58,162 nt of DNA from Arcobacter sp. (GTDB taxonomy: Bacteria; Campylobacterota; Campylobacteria; Campylobacterales; Arcobacteraceae): assembly GCA_002869565.1 (NCBI GenBank), contig PKUJ01000026.1, positions 634 through 58,795 on the forward strand. Direction: 5' to 3'. Position numbers and translations under genes: made by a program. Under the pieces are notes generated by a model. It did not search any database. It saw only the letters and a program-made list of their open reading frames with translations, and was not told the origin of the DNA. Positions 34,381-43,331 of this stretch are shown in pieces; positions within the stretch are counted from its first letter, which is position 1, and every line of letters begins with the position of its first letter.

Positions 34381-34935
34381 ATGCAAAGTAAAAAACAAGA
34401 AAATAAAATATCAAGTCATTTACAAGTCAATGAGATAAAAAGTTTTATAAAAGAAAACTCTTATTTAATATATCAATATATTAACACAGAAATATTAAAA
34501 AATATTGGAATAATGAATCCAGACTATTATGTAAAAATTATAAAAGATATTTTTGTAGATAAAACAAATATTGAAATATCCGCAGATAAAGCAAATCCTA
34601 ATATAATACCTTACCTACTTTTTACATTATTTTCTGATAATGGAAAAATTGAATATACCTCATCAAGAGTCGAAACCATAAATTTTACTCCTATAAATAA
34701 AGAATCTTCAACTTATTACAACTATGTTCAATTCTCTTTAAAAGATAACTTTTTATGGGTAGAGTTAATGCAAAATAAAATAGGAGGGATGCCTATCCCT
34801 GAAGATATTGTTAAATTTACAAAAAAAATTCCTATTAATCCTTCTGGATTAGAAGAATTTCTTATAAAAAATAATAAATACAAAAAAGAAAATAAATACC
34901 TAAAAATTGAAAAAGCTATAAATAATATATTATAA
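34381..34935 (+). CDS. Hypothetical cytoplasmic protein
   Basis: A 184-residue soluble protein with no signal peptide, membrane segment or family I recognise. It begins with a charged helical part (ICEN-free, Lys/Glu-rich), followed by a mixed alpha/beta region (for example YYNYVQFSLKDNFLWVELMQ) and a Lys-rich C-terminus. There is no ribosome binding site; TACAAT at 34362-34367 ends only 13 bases before the ATG, which would suit a leaderless transcript. The preceding 240 bases are AT-rich without another gene. A perfect palindromic terminator follows. Confidence 0.65.
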   Translation: MQSKKQENKISSHLQVNEIKSFIKENSYLIYQYINTEILKNIGIMNPDYYVKIIKDIFVDKTNIEISADKANPNIIPYLLFTLFSDNGKIEYTSSRVETINFTPINKESSTYYNYVQFSLKDNFLWVELMQNKIGGMPIPEDIVKFTKKIPINPSGLEEFLIKNNKYKKENKYLKIEKAINNIL

Positions 34936-34996
34936 AAAATAGTTAAAAATATATATTTTCTATATTTAGTTTAAAAGTAATGCTAAAGTAATAATA

Positions 34997-35024
34997 AATC
35001 TTTAGAGCTTAAGCTCTAAAGATT
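34997..35024. terminator. Bidirectional terminator, perfect 28-base palindrome
   Basis: AATCTTTAGAGC TTAA GCTCTAAAGATT followed by TTTATT; sits between the hypothetical gene and the convergent cytochrome c peroxidase gene. Confidence 0.85.
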
Positions 35025-35025
35025 T

Positions 35026-36051
35026 TTATTTACTATCAGGTCTTGCTGTATCAATTGAAGATTCAGGAAGCTGAGGATAAGATATATTTGGTTTTACACC
35101 TTTTAATGTTTTTAAGAACATAACAATTTGTTTTGCATCTAAATCAGAAATTTGAATTCCTAATTGAACTGATCCCATCTCTTTTACAGCATCAGCTAAT
35201 GCCCAAATTTGTCCATTGTGAAAATATGGTGCAGTTTCTGTAATATTTCTCAAAGTTGGAGTTTTTACTTTTCCATTTTTATCGCCTTTAAAATCTCCTA
35301 CATTTGCAAATTTATATTTAGAAGCTACCTCGAATGGCTGCATTGTTCCACCAAGAGCAATTCCAGTATGACAAGTTGTACATCCCTTATCTATAAATAA
35401 TGTTAAGCCTTTTTTCTCTTCATCATTTAATGCTTTTTCATTTCCATTTAAATAATCATCAAATTTTGATGGAGTTACTAATGTTTTTTCAAATGTAGCA
35501 ATTGTTGCAGTGATTTTTGCAAAATCTACTTTTACATCTTTTCCATAAGCAGTTTTAAATTCATTTACATATTCAGGAATTGAATTAATTCTTTGCTCAA
35601 CAAGTGATGCAGGTGCTGCCATTTCAGGACCTGCTTGAACTGGACCTTGTGCTTGATCAGCTAAATGAGGACTTCTTCCATCCCAAAATTGTGCTTTAAA
35701 GAATACTGAATTATATACAGTTGGAGAATTTAAATGATGGGGATTTTTTGTCCAACCATGACCAATAGCCGCAGAAATACCATCAGCACCACCAAGCCCT
35801 AAATTGTGACAAGTATTACAAGAGATTATTCCACTTTTAGAAAGCCTTGGATCAAAATAAAGCTTTTTACCTAACTCTACTTTTTCTTTCGTAATTGGGT
35901 CTTTTTTATCATCAATTAATTTCATTAATTCAACTTTTTTCGCAGGAATAGCTGTTAGACCATTATTTTTTGCTTTTTCCATTAATGCAGAACTTGCAAA
36001 AATCGAACTTGCACCTAAGATGCAGACTGTTAGAGAAGTTACTAATTTCAA
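35026..36051 (-). CDS. Di-heme cytochrome c peroxidase
   Basis: A 341-residue periplasmic enzyme with signal peptide (to about residue 21) and two c-type heme sites, CNTCH at 78-82 and CTTCH at 224-228. PHHLNSPTVYNSVFF, FWDGRSPHLADQA and TPTLRNITETAPYFHNG are standard for bacterial cytochrome c peroxidases of the MauG/CcpA class, which reduce hydrogen peroxide with electrons from small cytochromes. In Campylobacterota several paralogues are usual. The promoter region may be peroxide- or iron-controlled, but I saw no convincing operator. GGAT precedes the start. Confidence 0.93.
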   Translation of the reverse strand: MKLVTSLTVCILGASSIFASSALMEKAKNNGLTAIPAKKVELMKLIDDKKDPITKEKVELGKKLYFDPRLSKSGIISCNTCHNLGLGGADGISAAIGHGWTKNPHHLNSPTVYNSVFFKAQFWDGRSPHLADQAQGPVQAGPEMAAPASLVEQRINSIPEYVNEFKTAYGKDVKVDFAKITATIATFEKTLVTPSKFDDYLNGNEKALNDEEKKGLTLFIDKGCTTCHTGIALGGTMQPFEVASKYKFANVGDFKGDKNGKVKTPTLRNITETAPYFHNGQIWALADAVKEMGSVQLGIQISDLDAKQIVMFLKTLKGVKPNISYPQLPESSIDTARPDSK

Positions 36052-36394
36052 GATAAATCCTTTTTATAAATATGGTTTACATTTTAGTTCAAATGCTGTT
36101 GATTATATTCTAATAATGTAAATAATTATTGTTAATTTCTTTACAAAGTCTTGACAATTAAAAACTTAAAATATTATTTTAATGAATTATATTTTTAAAA
36201 ATTTGCAATGATAATATATAATCAACTACTTTGCCAATTGAATATATTGTTAATTATAATTTTAAATATACTATATGATGCATTTTGCAAAATTTATTCT
36301 GACTTAATAAAATCTTTTAAATCATATTTTTTCTATACTTTTCAATTAGTTATGTTAAAAATCTTAATAAATAAAAAATAAATGGACAAAATAG
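36052..36394. promoter_or_regulatory. Divergent intergenic region
   Basis: 343 AT-rich bases between the peroxidase and selO starts. No gene or strong hairpin seen. AATAATGTAAATAATTATTG around 36111-36130 is an imperfect AT inverted repeat in front of the peroxidase gene and could be a Fur/PerR-type site, but the match is not distinctive. Confidence 0.3.
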
Positions 36395-38092
36395 ATGAAA
36401 GAAAATTCCAAAAAAAATATAGAAACATTTGATCACTTTAACTCTTTAATTGATTATTCTTTTGTAAACAAACTTAACTGTGATCCTGATGCAAAATCTA
36501 ATGGAGACAATAAAATGCCAAGGGAGGTTTTTAGTGGACACTACGTTACTCTAAGCCCTACTCCTATAAAAAACCCAATATATATTTCTCACAGTGAAAT
36601 TTTCTTTAAAGAATTGGGATTTACAGATAATCTTCTAAAATCAGAGAATTTTATTAAGATGTTTTCTGGGGATATTTCAAATGTTACTAAACCTATGAAA
36701 AATCTAGGTTGGGCTACGGGATATGCACTATCTATATATGGTACAGAATATTATGCACAATGCCCTTTTCAAACGGGAAATGGCTATGGCGATGGTAGAG
36801 CTATTTCAGTTTTAGAAGCTGTAATAAACGGCAAACGATGGGAATTTCAACTTAAAGGTGCAGGAAGAACACCATACTGTAGAGGTGCTGATGGACGTGC
36901 AGTTTTAAGATCAAGTATTCGTGAGTTTTTAGCTCAAGAGCATATGCACTCTCTTGGAATTCCAACCTCAAGGTCTTTAACTCTATTTACCTCTAAAAAA
37001 GAGCAAGTACAAAGACCTTGGTTTAGAGATAATTCTTATTCAAGAGACCCTGAACTTATGATTGAAGAAGATGTTGCAATCACTACAAGAGTCGCTCCTT
37101 CATTTATACGGGTAGGACAACTTGAACTTTTTGGTAGACGAGCCAGAAAAAATGAGCATGCAAATGCTTTAAAAGAGTTAGAAATGCTTGTCTTACATCT
37201 TATAGATAGGGAGTATAGTGATTTAATCAAACAAGATTTAAACTTAGAAGAAAAAGTCATTTTATTAGCAAAGCAGTTTAAAAATCGTCTTACATCTTTA
37301 GTAGCTAACTGGATACGTGTTGGGTACTGTCAAGGTAACTTCAACAGTGATAACTGTGCAGCAGGAGGTTTTACTTTAGATTATGGTCCATTTGTGTTTA
37401 TTGATATGTTTGATCCCAAATATCAACCTTGGACGGGTGGAGGAATGCACTTTTCATTTTTCAATCAACCCCAAGCCGCAGAAAAGAATTTCAAATCTTT
37501 TTGTAGTTCTTTAAAGCCATTACTTATTTCAAACCCTAAGGCTTTACAAGAACTTCAAGAAATTGAAAATAACTTTGCCAAAGTTATGCAATCAAAAATG
37601 GAAAGTATGTGGGCTAGTAAACTTGGAATAAATAAATTTGACTCTGAGTTATTTAATACCCTTCTAACTCTTATGATAAAAACAAAGCTTGACTACACTA
37701 TATTTTTCAGGGAGCTTTCAAATATACCAAAGGATATTAAAGAACTTGAAAAAAGTTTTTATACACCTGTGAATGAAAATTTAAAATCTAGTTGGAGTAA
37801 ATGGTTAGAAAAATGGAAATCACATATAAATATAAGCTCAAAAGAATCTATAAAAAAACTTTCAAATCAAATGAAACTAACTAATCCAAAATATACTTTA
37901 AGAGAATGGCATCTAGTTTCTGCCTACGAAGATGCACAAAATGGAAACTATGAACTAGTAAAGGAATTACAAAAAGTGATGACAAATCCATATGATGAAC
38001 AATCAAAACAGTTAGAGGAAAAATACTATAATAAAAAGCCATCAGACTATTTTGGTATCGCTGGAGTATCGCATATTAGTTGTTCTTCGTAG
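36395..38092 (+). CDS. selO: SelO family protein adenylyltransferase
   Basis: A 565-residue pseudokinase-fold enzyme of the SelO/YdiU family, known to transfer AMP from ATP to Ser, Thr or Tyr of proteins. Landmarks: [78 protein letters not shown] with the metal-binding residues, and the C-terminal ISCSS. It is longer than the E. coli protein (about 480), with extra sequence in the region after residue 200, as in eukaryote-like members. There is no clear ribosome binding site. In E. coli SelO links to redox homeostasis, which fits the surrounding peroxide and thioredoxin genes. Confidence 0.92.
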   Translation: MKENSKKNIETFDHFNSLIDYSFVNKLNCDPDAKSNGDNKMPREVFSGHYVTLSPTPIKNPIYISHSEIFFKELGFTDNLLKSENFIKMFSGDISNVTKPMKNLGWATGYALSIYGTEYYAQCPFQTGNGYGDGRAISVLEAVINGKRWEFQLKGAGRTPYCRGADGRAVLRSSIREFLAQEHMHSLGIPTSRSLTLFTSKKEQVQRPWFRDNSYSRDPELMIEEDVAITTRVAPSFIRVGQLELFGRRARKNEHANALKELEMLVLHLIDREYSDLIKQDLNLEEKVILLAKQFKNRLTSLVANWIRVGYCQGNFNSDNCAAGGFTLDYGPFVFIDMFDPKYQPWTGGGMHFSFFNQPQAAEKNFKSFCSSLKPLLISNPKALQELQEIENNFAKVMQSKMESMWASKLGINKFDSELFNTLLTLMIKTKLDYTIFFRELSNIPKDIKELEKSFYTPVNENLKSSWSKWLEKWKSHINISSKESIKKLSNQMKLTNPKYTLREWHLVSAYEDAQNGNYELVKELQKVMTNPYDEQSKQLEEKYYNKKPSDYFGIAGVSHISCSS

Positions 38093-38122
38093 AAAGAAGA
38101 GGAATCTATCCTCTTCTTTTTT
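38093..38122. terminator. Bidirectional rho-independent terminator
   Basis: AAAGAAGAGGA / TCCTCTTCTTT, 5-base loop, then T-rich. Shared by selO and the convergent protease gene. Confidence 0.85.
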
Positions 38123-39539
38123 ATAATACTGTTATGGTAATAACTCCTCTTCTGTATAAATAAATTCTTTTTTCACCTGATGATTTAGTTGCTTTTTTAA
38201 ACTCTTCAATATTTGAAACCTCTTTATTCTCTATTTGAACAATAATATCACCTCTTAAAATTCCTGCTTTTGATGATTTGCTATCTTCTTTTACATCTGA
38301 AACATATACTCCATTAATATTGTATGATATTCCTAATTTTTTCTTTAATTGTTCATCAAGAACTTCAACTTTCATGCCTTTATAATTAACTCCATAACCA
38401 TTGTCATAACTTATATCTTCATTACTTCCAAGTTTAACTTCTTTTGTAAACTTTGTTTTGTCCCTTAAAAAGACAATCTTTATTTTACTATCTGGAGAAT
38501 ATGTACCAATAGTATTTCGTATTTGATTAGCAGATTTGATTTTTTTATTATCTACAGAAATTATTAAATCACCTCTTTTTAATCCTATTTTATCTGCAGG
38601 AGTATTTTCTTGAACACTTGTAACTAAAGCTCCATCTTTTGTTCCATAAAAATTACTGATATCATCTGTAATATCTGATATTGAAACTCCAAGATAGGCT
38701 CTAGTGTATTTCCCATCATTTATAAGTATTTTAGAAACTCTTTCAACCATATTAGAAGGTATGGCAAATCCAATACCTACATTTCCACCACTTTTACTTA
38801 TTATTGCACTATTTATTCCAATTAAACTTCCAGCTGAATTTATTAGTGCACCTCCAGAATTCCCAGGATTGATAGGTGCATCTGTTTGTATAAAATTTTC
38901 GTATTCATTAATTCCAACAGATGTTCTACCTGTTGCGGAAATCATTCCTTGAGTAATTGTCTCTCCTACCCCAAAAGGATTTCCTAAAGCAAAAACAATA
39001 TCTCCAAGTTTTGCTTTATCTGAATCATAAAAGGTAATTGCATTTAAATCTTTTGCATCTATTTTTATAACAGCCAAATCAGTTTTTGGATCTGTTCCAA
39101 TAATTTTTGCATCATACTCTTTTTTCTTATCCGGAATCGATACTTTTATTTGATCAGCACCATCAATTACATGGGTATTTGTAACAATATATCCATCACT
39201 TGTAACAATAACACCCGAACCTAAAGCACGCTCAACTTTCTCCTTTGGTATACTAAATCTCGGATTGTTAAAACCTCTAAAAAAATCATTAAAAAATGGG
39301 TCATTAAAAAATGGATTTGCATAAGTTCTATTTAGTTTTATATTTTTTTTAGTAGATATATTTACAACTGATGTTCTAACTTCTTCTAATATATTATTAT
39401 ATGATAGAAGATACTCTTTATTAGCAGGTGTTTTTCTTTGCATATCTGTTTTATTGTATTTAAATTCTACATCTTTATCAAAAATTCCTGCTTGTAAAAA
39501 AGATAAAAAGAATATAGCAAGCAATGTTATAATTTTCAT
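38121..39539 (-). CDS. htrA: Periplasmic serine protease of the HtrA/DegP family
   Basis: A 472-residue periplasmic protease/chaperone. Signal peptide to about residue 17, trypsin-like domain with catalytic His123 (TNTHVIDGA), Asp154 (KTDLAVIKI) and Ser228 (NPGNSGGAL), then two PDZ domains (about 275-370 and 385-470). A Phe/Asn-rich loop near 75-95 (PFFNDPFFNDFFRGF) corresponds to the flexible LA loop of DegP. It degrades or refolds misfolded envelope proteins. It is on the same strand as hsp20, 69 bases downstream of it with a hairpin between, so part of its transcription may come from the heat-shock promoter. Confidence 0.94.
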   Translation of the reverse strand: MKIITLLAIFFLSFLQAGIFDKDVEFKYNKTDMQRKTPANKEYLLSYNNILEEVRTSVVNISTKKNIKLNRTYANPFFNDPFFNDFFRGFNNPRFSIPKEKVERALGSGVIVTSDGYIVTNTHVIDGADQIKVSIPDKKKEYDAKIIGTDPKTDLAVIKIDAKDLNAITFYDSDKAKLGDIVFALGNPFGVGETITQGMISATGRTSVGINEYENFIQTDAPINPGNSGGALINSAGSLIGINSAIISKSGGNVGIGFAIPSNMVERVSKILINDGKYTRAYLGVSISDITDDISNFYGTKDGALVTSVQENTPADKIGLKRGDLIISVDNKKIKSANQIRNTIGTYSPDSKIKIVFLRDKTKFTKEVKLGSNEDISYDNGYGVNYKGMKVEVLDEQLKKKLGISYNINGVYVSDVKEDSKSSKAGILRGDIIVQIENKEVSNIEEFKKATKSSGEKRIYLYRRGVITITVL

Positions 39540-39567
39540 AAAATTCTCCTAGGATTTTTTTTGGGAG

Positions 39568-39592
39568 AGAGGATAGAATATATCTATCCTCT
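39568..39592. terminator. Hairpin between hsp20 and htrA
   Basis: AGAGGATAGA / TCTATCCTCT with a 5-base loop. On the minus strand it is followed by C/A-rich sequence, not T, so it may attenuate or stabilise instead of fully ending the hsp20 transcript. Confidence 0.5.
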
Positions 39593-39608
39593 AATATTAA
39601 ATATTTTA

Positions 39609-40031
39609 TTAACTAACTTTTATTTGTTTTACATTATTACTATTCTCAAGTTTTGGAATAGTAACTTCTAATACACCATCAACGCTCGTTGCTTTGATAT
39701 TTTCTTCATCAATATTATCGGGTAAATTAAAAACTCTTTGAAATTTACCAAAAGAAGTTTCAACTTTATAGTAATCTTCTTCTTTCACCTCTTCTTTTAA
39801 ACTTCTTTCTCCTGATATTGTAATTTGTTTATGATGTAAATCAATTTTTACATCCTCTTTTTTTACACCTGGTAAATCAATTTCAATATGATAAGCAAAC
39901 TCACCTTCTCTTGTATTCACACTTGGAGCAAATGCACTAATAGATGTATCGGCATCTGCTTTAGTTAAATTATTTAATGATCTTTGCATATTTGCAAACT
40001 CTATCATTGGATTAAATCTTGTTAATAACAT
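39609..40031 (-). CDS. Small heat-shock protein Hsp20
   Basis: A 140-residue alpha-crystallin-type chaperone. The domain spans about 38-135 with EFAYHIEIDLPGVKKEDVKID, ITISGERS and FGKFQRVFNLPDNID, ending in the GVLEVTIPKL segment; a short N-terminal arm (NPMIEFANMQRSLNN) precedes it. It holds unfolding proteins during heat stress. GGAGACA is the ribosome binding site. Its promoter region contains two CIRCE operators, so it is very probably repressed by HrcA. Confidence 0.94.
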   Translation of the reverse strand: MLLTRFNPMIEFANMQRSLNNLTKADADTSISAFAPSVNTREGEFAYHIEIDLPGVKKEDVKIDLHHKQITISGERSLKEEVKEEDYYKVETSFGKFQRVFNLPDNIDEENIKATSVDGVLEVTIPKLENSNNVKQIKVS

Positions 40032-40104
40032 GTTGTCTCCTTTTTTTATTTATAATTTTAAACTTGAAATATTTTCAAGTTCTAATGAAATATTAACAAA
40101 TTTT

Positions 40105-40131
40105 TTAGCACTTGTCAAGATAAAGTGCTAA
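40105..40131. promoter_or_regulatory. CIRCE operator 1 (HrcA site)
   Basis: TTAGCACTT-N9-AAGTGCTAA, a perfect 9+9 inverted repeat with the exact 9-base spacer of CIRCE (consensus TTAGCACTC-N9-GAGTGCTAA). It lies 74 bases upstream of the hsp20 start. Confidence 0.85.
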
Positions 40132-40136
40132 TATTT

Positions 40137-40163
40137 TTAGCAATAAAATTAATAGAGTGCTAA
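40137..40163. promoter_or_regulatory. CIRCE operator 2 (HrcA site, degenerate left arm)
   Basis: TTAGCAATA-N9-GAGTGCTAA. The right arm is a perfect consensus half-site, the left arm matches six of nine, and the spacer is again nine bases. It begins 32 bases after the start of operator 1, about three helical turns, so both lie on the same DNA face. Confidence 0.75.
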
Positions 40164-40322
40164 ATATTAAGTTTTGAATTTTTGTAATAAGAAATAGCAA
40201 AATTATCTATAATAAAAGAGATTACATAATTACTTTTTGATATAATTACTTAAATATAACTAAAATTTATTAATTAGATTTATTTTTTATATTTAAAATT
40301 AATTTCAAAAGGATATCAAACG

Positions 40323-41210
40323 ATGAAAGAAGATAAAGCTAGTTCTACTGCATATACTGTTGTTCAAGGAATATTGCACACTAAAAATAATCCTCAATTA
40401 TCTCATTTGATTGAAGAGGAGACTATCAACTCATATACTAAAATACTCTCCTCTACTTTTGAAGGGCTCAAACGCTTGGAAGAATTACACTCTCCTATAA
40501 AAAACAAAAAGCTTCCCTTTTTGGAGTGGTTGTTAATGCCAGGTATTACCCTCAATTATGTTTTAAGAAAAAAGTTTATTGAAGAGAATGTTCTTAACGC
40601 AATAAAAAATGATACTACTCAAATAATCAATATTGGAGCGGGTTTCGATACTTTGGCATGGCGTTTAAGTCTACAGTTTCCTTCTCTTAACTTCATTGAA
40701 ATAGACCATCCTGCAACAAATCAAGAAAAAACAAAAGCTATTAATAAAACAAGTACAATATCATCAAATCTCTATTTTATTCCTGCTGATTTAAGTAAAA
40801 TTTCACTAGAAAAAGCTCTTAAAGGGTGTCAAGGTTTTCAAAAGAAACAAAAAACACTTTATATCTGTGAAGGAGTATTAATGTATCTTGATGAAATCCA
40901 TGTGATAGGACTATTTGATTCTCTTAGAAATCTTACTGGTAAAGACAGTCTTTTTATTTTTAGTTGTATCGAACCTAAAGAAAGTGATAAAAATAATATA
41001 AGAACACTATTATATACTTACCTAAAATTCAAAAATGAACGTTATCTTTGGTATATACGAGATACACAAATAGCTAGTTTTATTAAAAAAAACAATTACA
41101 CATTAATAGATATGGCAGATAGCGAAAGCTATCGTAAAAATTATCTCCCATCAACTTATAATGGAACTCTTCATAAGGGAGAATATGTAGTAGTGGCGAA
41201 AGTTGATTGA
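40323..41210 (+). CDS. SAM-dependent methyltransferase, LCM/O-methyltransferase type
   Basis: A 295-residue class I methyltransferase of the leucine-carboxyl-methyltransferase-like family. TAYTVVQGILH resembles the family N-terminus; the SAM-binding glycine motif is IINIGAGFDTLAWRL, followed by FIEIDHPATNQEKTKAI, and the LYICEGVLMYLDE motif. Such enzymes methylate carboxyl or hydroxyl groups of small molecules or proteins. AAAAGGA lies upstream of the ATG. A LuxI-like gene starts one base after its stop, so the two are a co-translated pair and may act on the same metabolite. Confidence 0.85.
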   Translation: MKEDKASSTAYTVVQGILHTKNNPQLSHLIEEETINSYTKILSSTFEGLKRLEELHSPIKNKKLPFLEWLLMPGITLNYVLRKKFIEENVLNAIKNDTTQIINIGAGFDTLAWRLSLQFPSLNFIEIDHPATNQEKTKAINKTSTISSNLYFIPADLSKISLEKALKGCQGFQKKQKTLYICEGVLMYLDEIHVIGLFDSLRNLTGKDSLFIFSCIEPKESDKNNIRTLLYTYLKFKNERYLWYIRDTQIASFIKKNNYTLIDMADSESYRKNYLPSTYNGTLHKGEYVVVAKVD

Positions 41211-41211
41211 T

Positions 41212-41790
41212 ATGGATTATAATTTTATTCATGTAACAGATAAAGATATTTTAGAAAAAGTTCACAGTTTTCGATACAAAATAATGCACGATGAATTAGG
41301 CTGGATTGAGGAAAATATAGAAAAAAAAGAAAAAGATGATTATGATCAATATAGTGATCAATTTGCAATTTTAAATAGCGATGGAGAGGTATGTTGTACA
41401 ATGCGTTTAATCCATGATTCTCCAATAGGTTATCCTACAGAAAGATTTTTGAATATTAAACAAAAAGGTCAATTTGAACGTAATAAACTTGCAGAAATGT
41501 CTAGAATATTTATCGACTCAAAATACCGTAATATGAGAGAGACTAAGATATTTATCAGTACAATTGTAAAAAGTCTAGCATATGAAAAGATCAAAAAATA
41601 TGGTATTGAATACTGTTATGGAATGTTAGAGCAAAAGTTTTTAAAACTTGTAAATATGTACAAAATTCCATATCAAGCTATTAGTAAAGTGGAGCAAGAT
41701 TATGATAAGTTTAAATATCCAAGTATCCTGTATGTAAAAGAGATGGAAAAGCAAAATCCAAAATTAGATAATATTGAGTTTTGTAACTAA
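41212..41790 (+). CDS. Autoinducer-synthase-like (LuxI/N-acyl amino acid synthase fold) protein
   Basis: A 192-residue GNAT-fold protein with the residue pattern of acyl-homoserine-lactone synthases: FRYKIMHDELGW gives Arg21 and Trp31, DDYDQYSDQFAIL the acidic pair region, CTMRLI an Arg65, and KLAEMSRIF the E-x-SR motif. The usual Phe between Arg and Trp is Met25. The family includes LuxI proteins and N-acyl amino acid synthases (FeeM type), which join an acyl-ACP chain to an amino acid or SAM. The ATG is one base after the methyltransferase stop; a TTG three codons upstream is less likely. No LuxR-type receptor is nearby. Confidence 0.8.
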   Translation: MDYNFIHVTDKDILEKVHSFRYKIMHDELGWIEENIEKKEKDDYDQYSDQFAILNSDGEVCCTMRLIHDSPIGYPTERFLNIKQKGQFERNKLAEMSRIFIDSKYRNMRETKIFISTIVKSLAYEKIKKYGIEYCYGMLEQKFLKLVNMYKIPYQAISKVEQDYDKFKYPSILYVKEMEKQNPKLDNIEFCN

Positions 41791-41898
41791 CTATTGAAAT
41801 AATTTTATAGTTTGATAAAAAAGTTTTCAGATAGATAAGCTTAGTTCAAATATCCAAAAGTTTTATATTATCTATATAATATGGTATAATTCTATATT

Positions 41899-42726
41899 AT
41901 GAGAAAATTATTTATAGTATTCTTCATTTTACTAATGAATATTAATTATATTTATGCTTTTACATGGGATGATTGTATTGAAAAATATGAAAAAGCAAAA
42001 CAATTTAGTCAAAATACTAGATTGTCATATATATATTTGAAAAGTACCAAAAATTGTTTGGTAAAGTTTAAAAAAAATTTGATACAAAATCCTGACCCTG
42101 ATTTTACTGTAAAAGCCATGAGCAAGAATATCCTTAAGCTCAATAAGTATATAGATAATCTAATTCCTAAATATAATTTTCCCAAAAATGACTTAGAACA
42201 AGTTCCAAGATATTTGTATATCAATTCTGCTATACCTATTTTTAACAAAGAGTATAACTATTTCAAAAAGTTTGCAAACTGCAATGGAGTTCATGCAAAT
42301 GATAAAATATACACCGCTAAACATTGCAAAATTGAAAAATCACAAAATCTGCGATTTGACCTAGATTATATAAAAGCCAATACTATTTCCAATCTTAAAA
42401 TATCAAAACTTAAGCTAGATAAAGTAGGAACATTCAAATACTATTCTATGTCAAAAGAAGGAATGTTTTATAATGCACTTTTACAAGAAAAAAATTGTAA
42501 ATTTTATAAAAGTAAAAATATCCCTAGTGGACTAAATACAACTCTTGAATTATCAGATTTGTCAAAAAAAGATGAGATTAGAAGTAATTGTTTAGCAATT
42601 CCATCTAATAGTGGAGGAGGAGTATTTCAAGATGGCAATCTTGTAGGTATTATTTCTAAAACTGTATTTGATAAAAATGAGTTTTTGTACAGTGTAGTAG
42701 AGCCTATCTTTCCAATTTTTCACTAG
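41899..42726 (+). CDS. Exported divergent trypsin-like protease
   Basis: A 275-residue protein with a signal peptide (cleavage near YIYA, residue 20). After about 105 Lys/Asn-rich helical residues, the C-terminal part has trypsin-fold landmarks: YTAKHC (His142, as in TAAHC), Asp154 or Asp156 in RFDLDY, and SNSGGGVFQDGNLVGIIS with Ser238 (in place of GDSGGP). The catalytic triad therefore seems complete although overall similarity is low. Six or more Cys suggest disulfides. It is the first of three small exported proteins. The ATG lacks a clear ribosome binding site but has TATAAT-like sequence close upstream. Confidence 0.72.
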   Translation: MRKLFIVFFILLMNINYIYAFTWDDCIEKYEKAKQFSQNTRLSYIYLKSTKNCLVKFKKNLIQNPDPDFTVKAMSKNILKLNKYIDNLIPKYNFPKNDLEQVPRYLYINSAIPIFNKEYNYFKKFANCNGVHANDKIYTAKHCKIEKSQNLRFDLDYIKANTISNLKISKLKLDKVGTFKYYSMSKEGMFYNALLQEKNCKFYKSKNIPSGLNTTLELSDLSKKDEIRSNCLAIPSNSGGGVFQDGNLVGIISKTVFDKNEFLYSVVEPIFPIFH

Positions 42727-42839
42727 AATTAAACTATAGACACATCATAACTCATTAAATAAGCAAATATCAAATTAATTTAATTAATAAATAGTATAAT
42801 TCGGGCTTAACTAACTTAATTATTTTAGGATTTAATCAA

Positions 42840-43331
42840 ATGAAAATTTTATTTTTTTTAATTTTTTATACTTTTCTTTTTGGACAATGCGATAAAGTAG
42901 ATAATTCACGTTTTACTATTATGGGAGACAAAGTATTTGATAAGAAAACAAAATTAACTTGGATGAGATGCAGTGTTGGAAGCAAATGGAAAGATAATAT
43001 TGGTTGTGATCAAAATCCGAAAATTATGAGTTTTTATGAAGCAAAAGATATTGAAAACAATTTAAAGAATGGTTGGCGTATGCCTAATATTGAAGAATTG
43101 AGCACAATTTATATAAATGATTGTGAAAAAAATGCTATTAATTCTTCAATATTTCCTGATATAAAACTTTTGGCTCATTTTGCACCTTATTGGAGTTCCT
43201 CCTCTGTAGAAAATATGCCTAAACTTATCTATTATATTGATTTTATTGATAAACAACTTGATGCACATAGTAAAGGTTTTTCTATGTTTCTTCGTCTAGT
43301 AAAAAGTGAAGATTCCATAAAAAATGAGTAA
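42840..43331 (+). CDS. Exported DUF1566 (Lcl C-terminal) domain protein
   Basis: A 163-residue protein with an N-terminal signal peptide (to about residue 16) and one DUF1566 domain: KVFDKKTKLTWMRC, GWRMPNIEELSTI, IFPD and YWSSSS followed by FLRLVKS. DUF1566 domains, related to the C-type-lectin-like fold, occur in secreted proteins of unknown role across Proteobacteria and Campylobacterota. AGGATT lies upstream. Its end overlaps the next gene by eight bases, so the two are co-translated. Confidence 0.85.
   Translation: MKILFFLIFYTFLFGQCDKVDNSRFTIMGDKVFDKKTKLTWMRCSVGSKWKDNIGCDQNPKIMSFYEAKDIENNLKNGWRMPNIEELSTIYINDCEKNAINSSIFPDIKLLAHFAPYWSSSSVENMPKLIYYIDFIDKQLDAHSKGFSMFLRLVKSEDSIKNE

Noticed and set aside
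36105-36140. Fur/PerR box before cytochrome c peroxidase
   Set aside because: The AT inverted repeat is too degenerate to separate from background in this composition; kept only as a remark.
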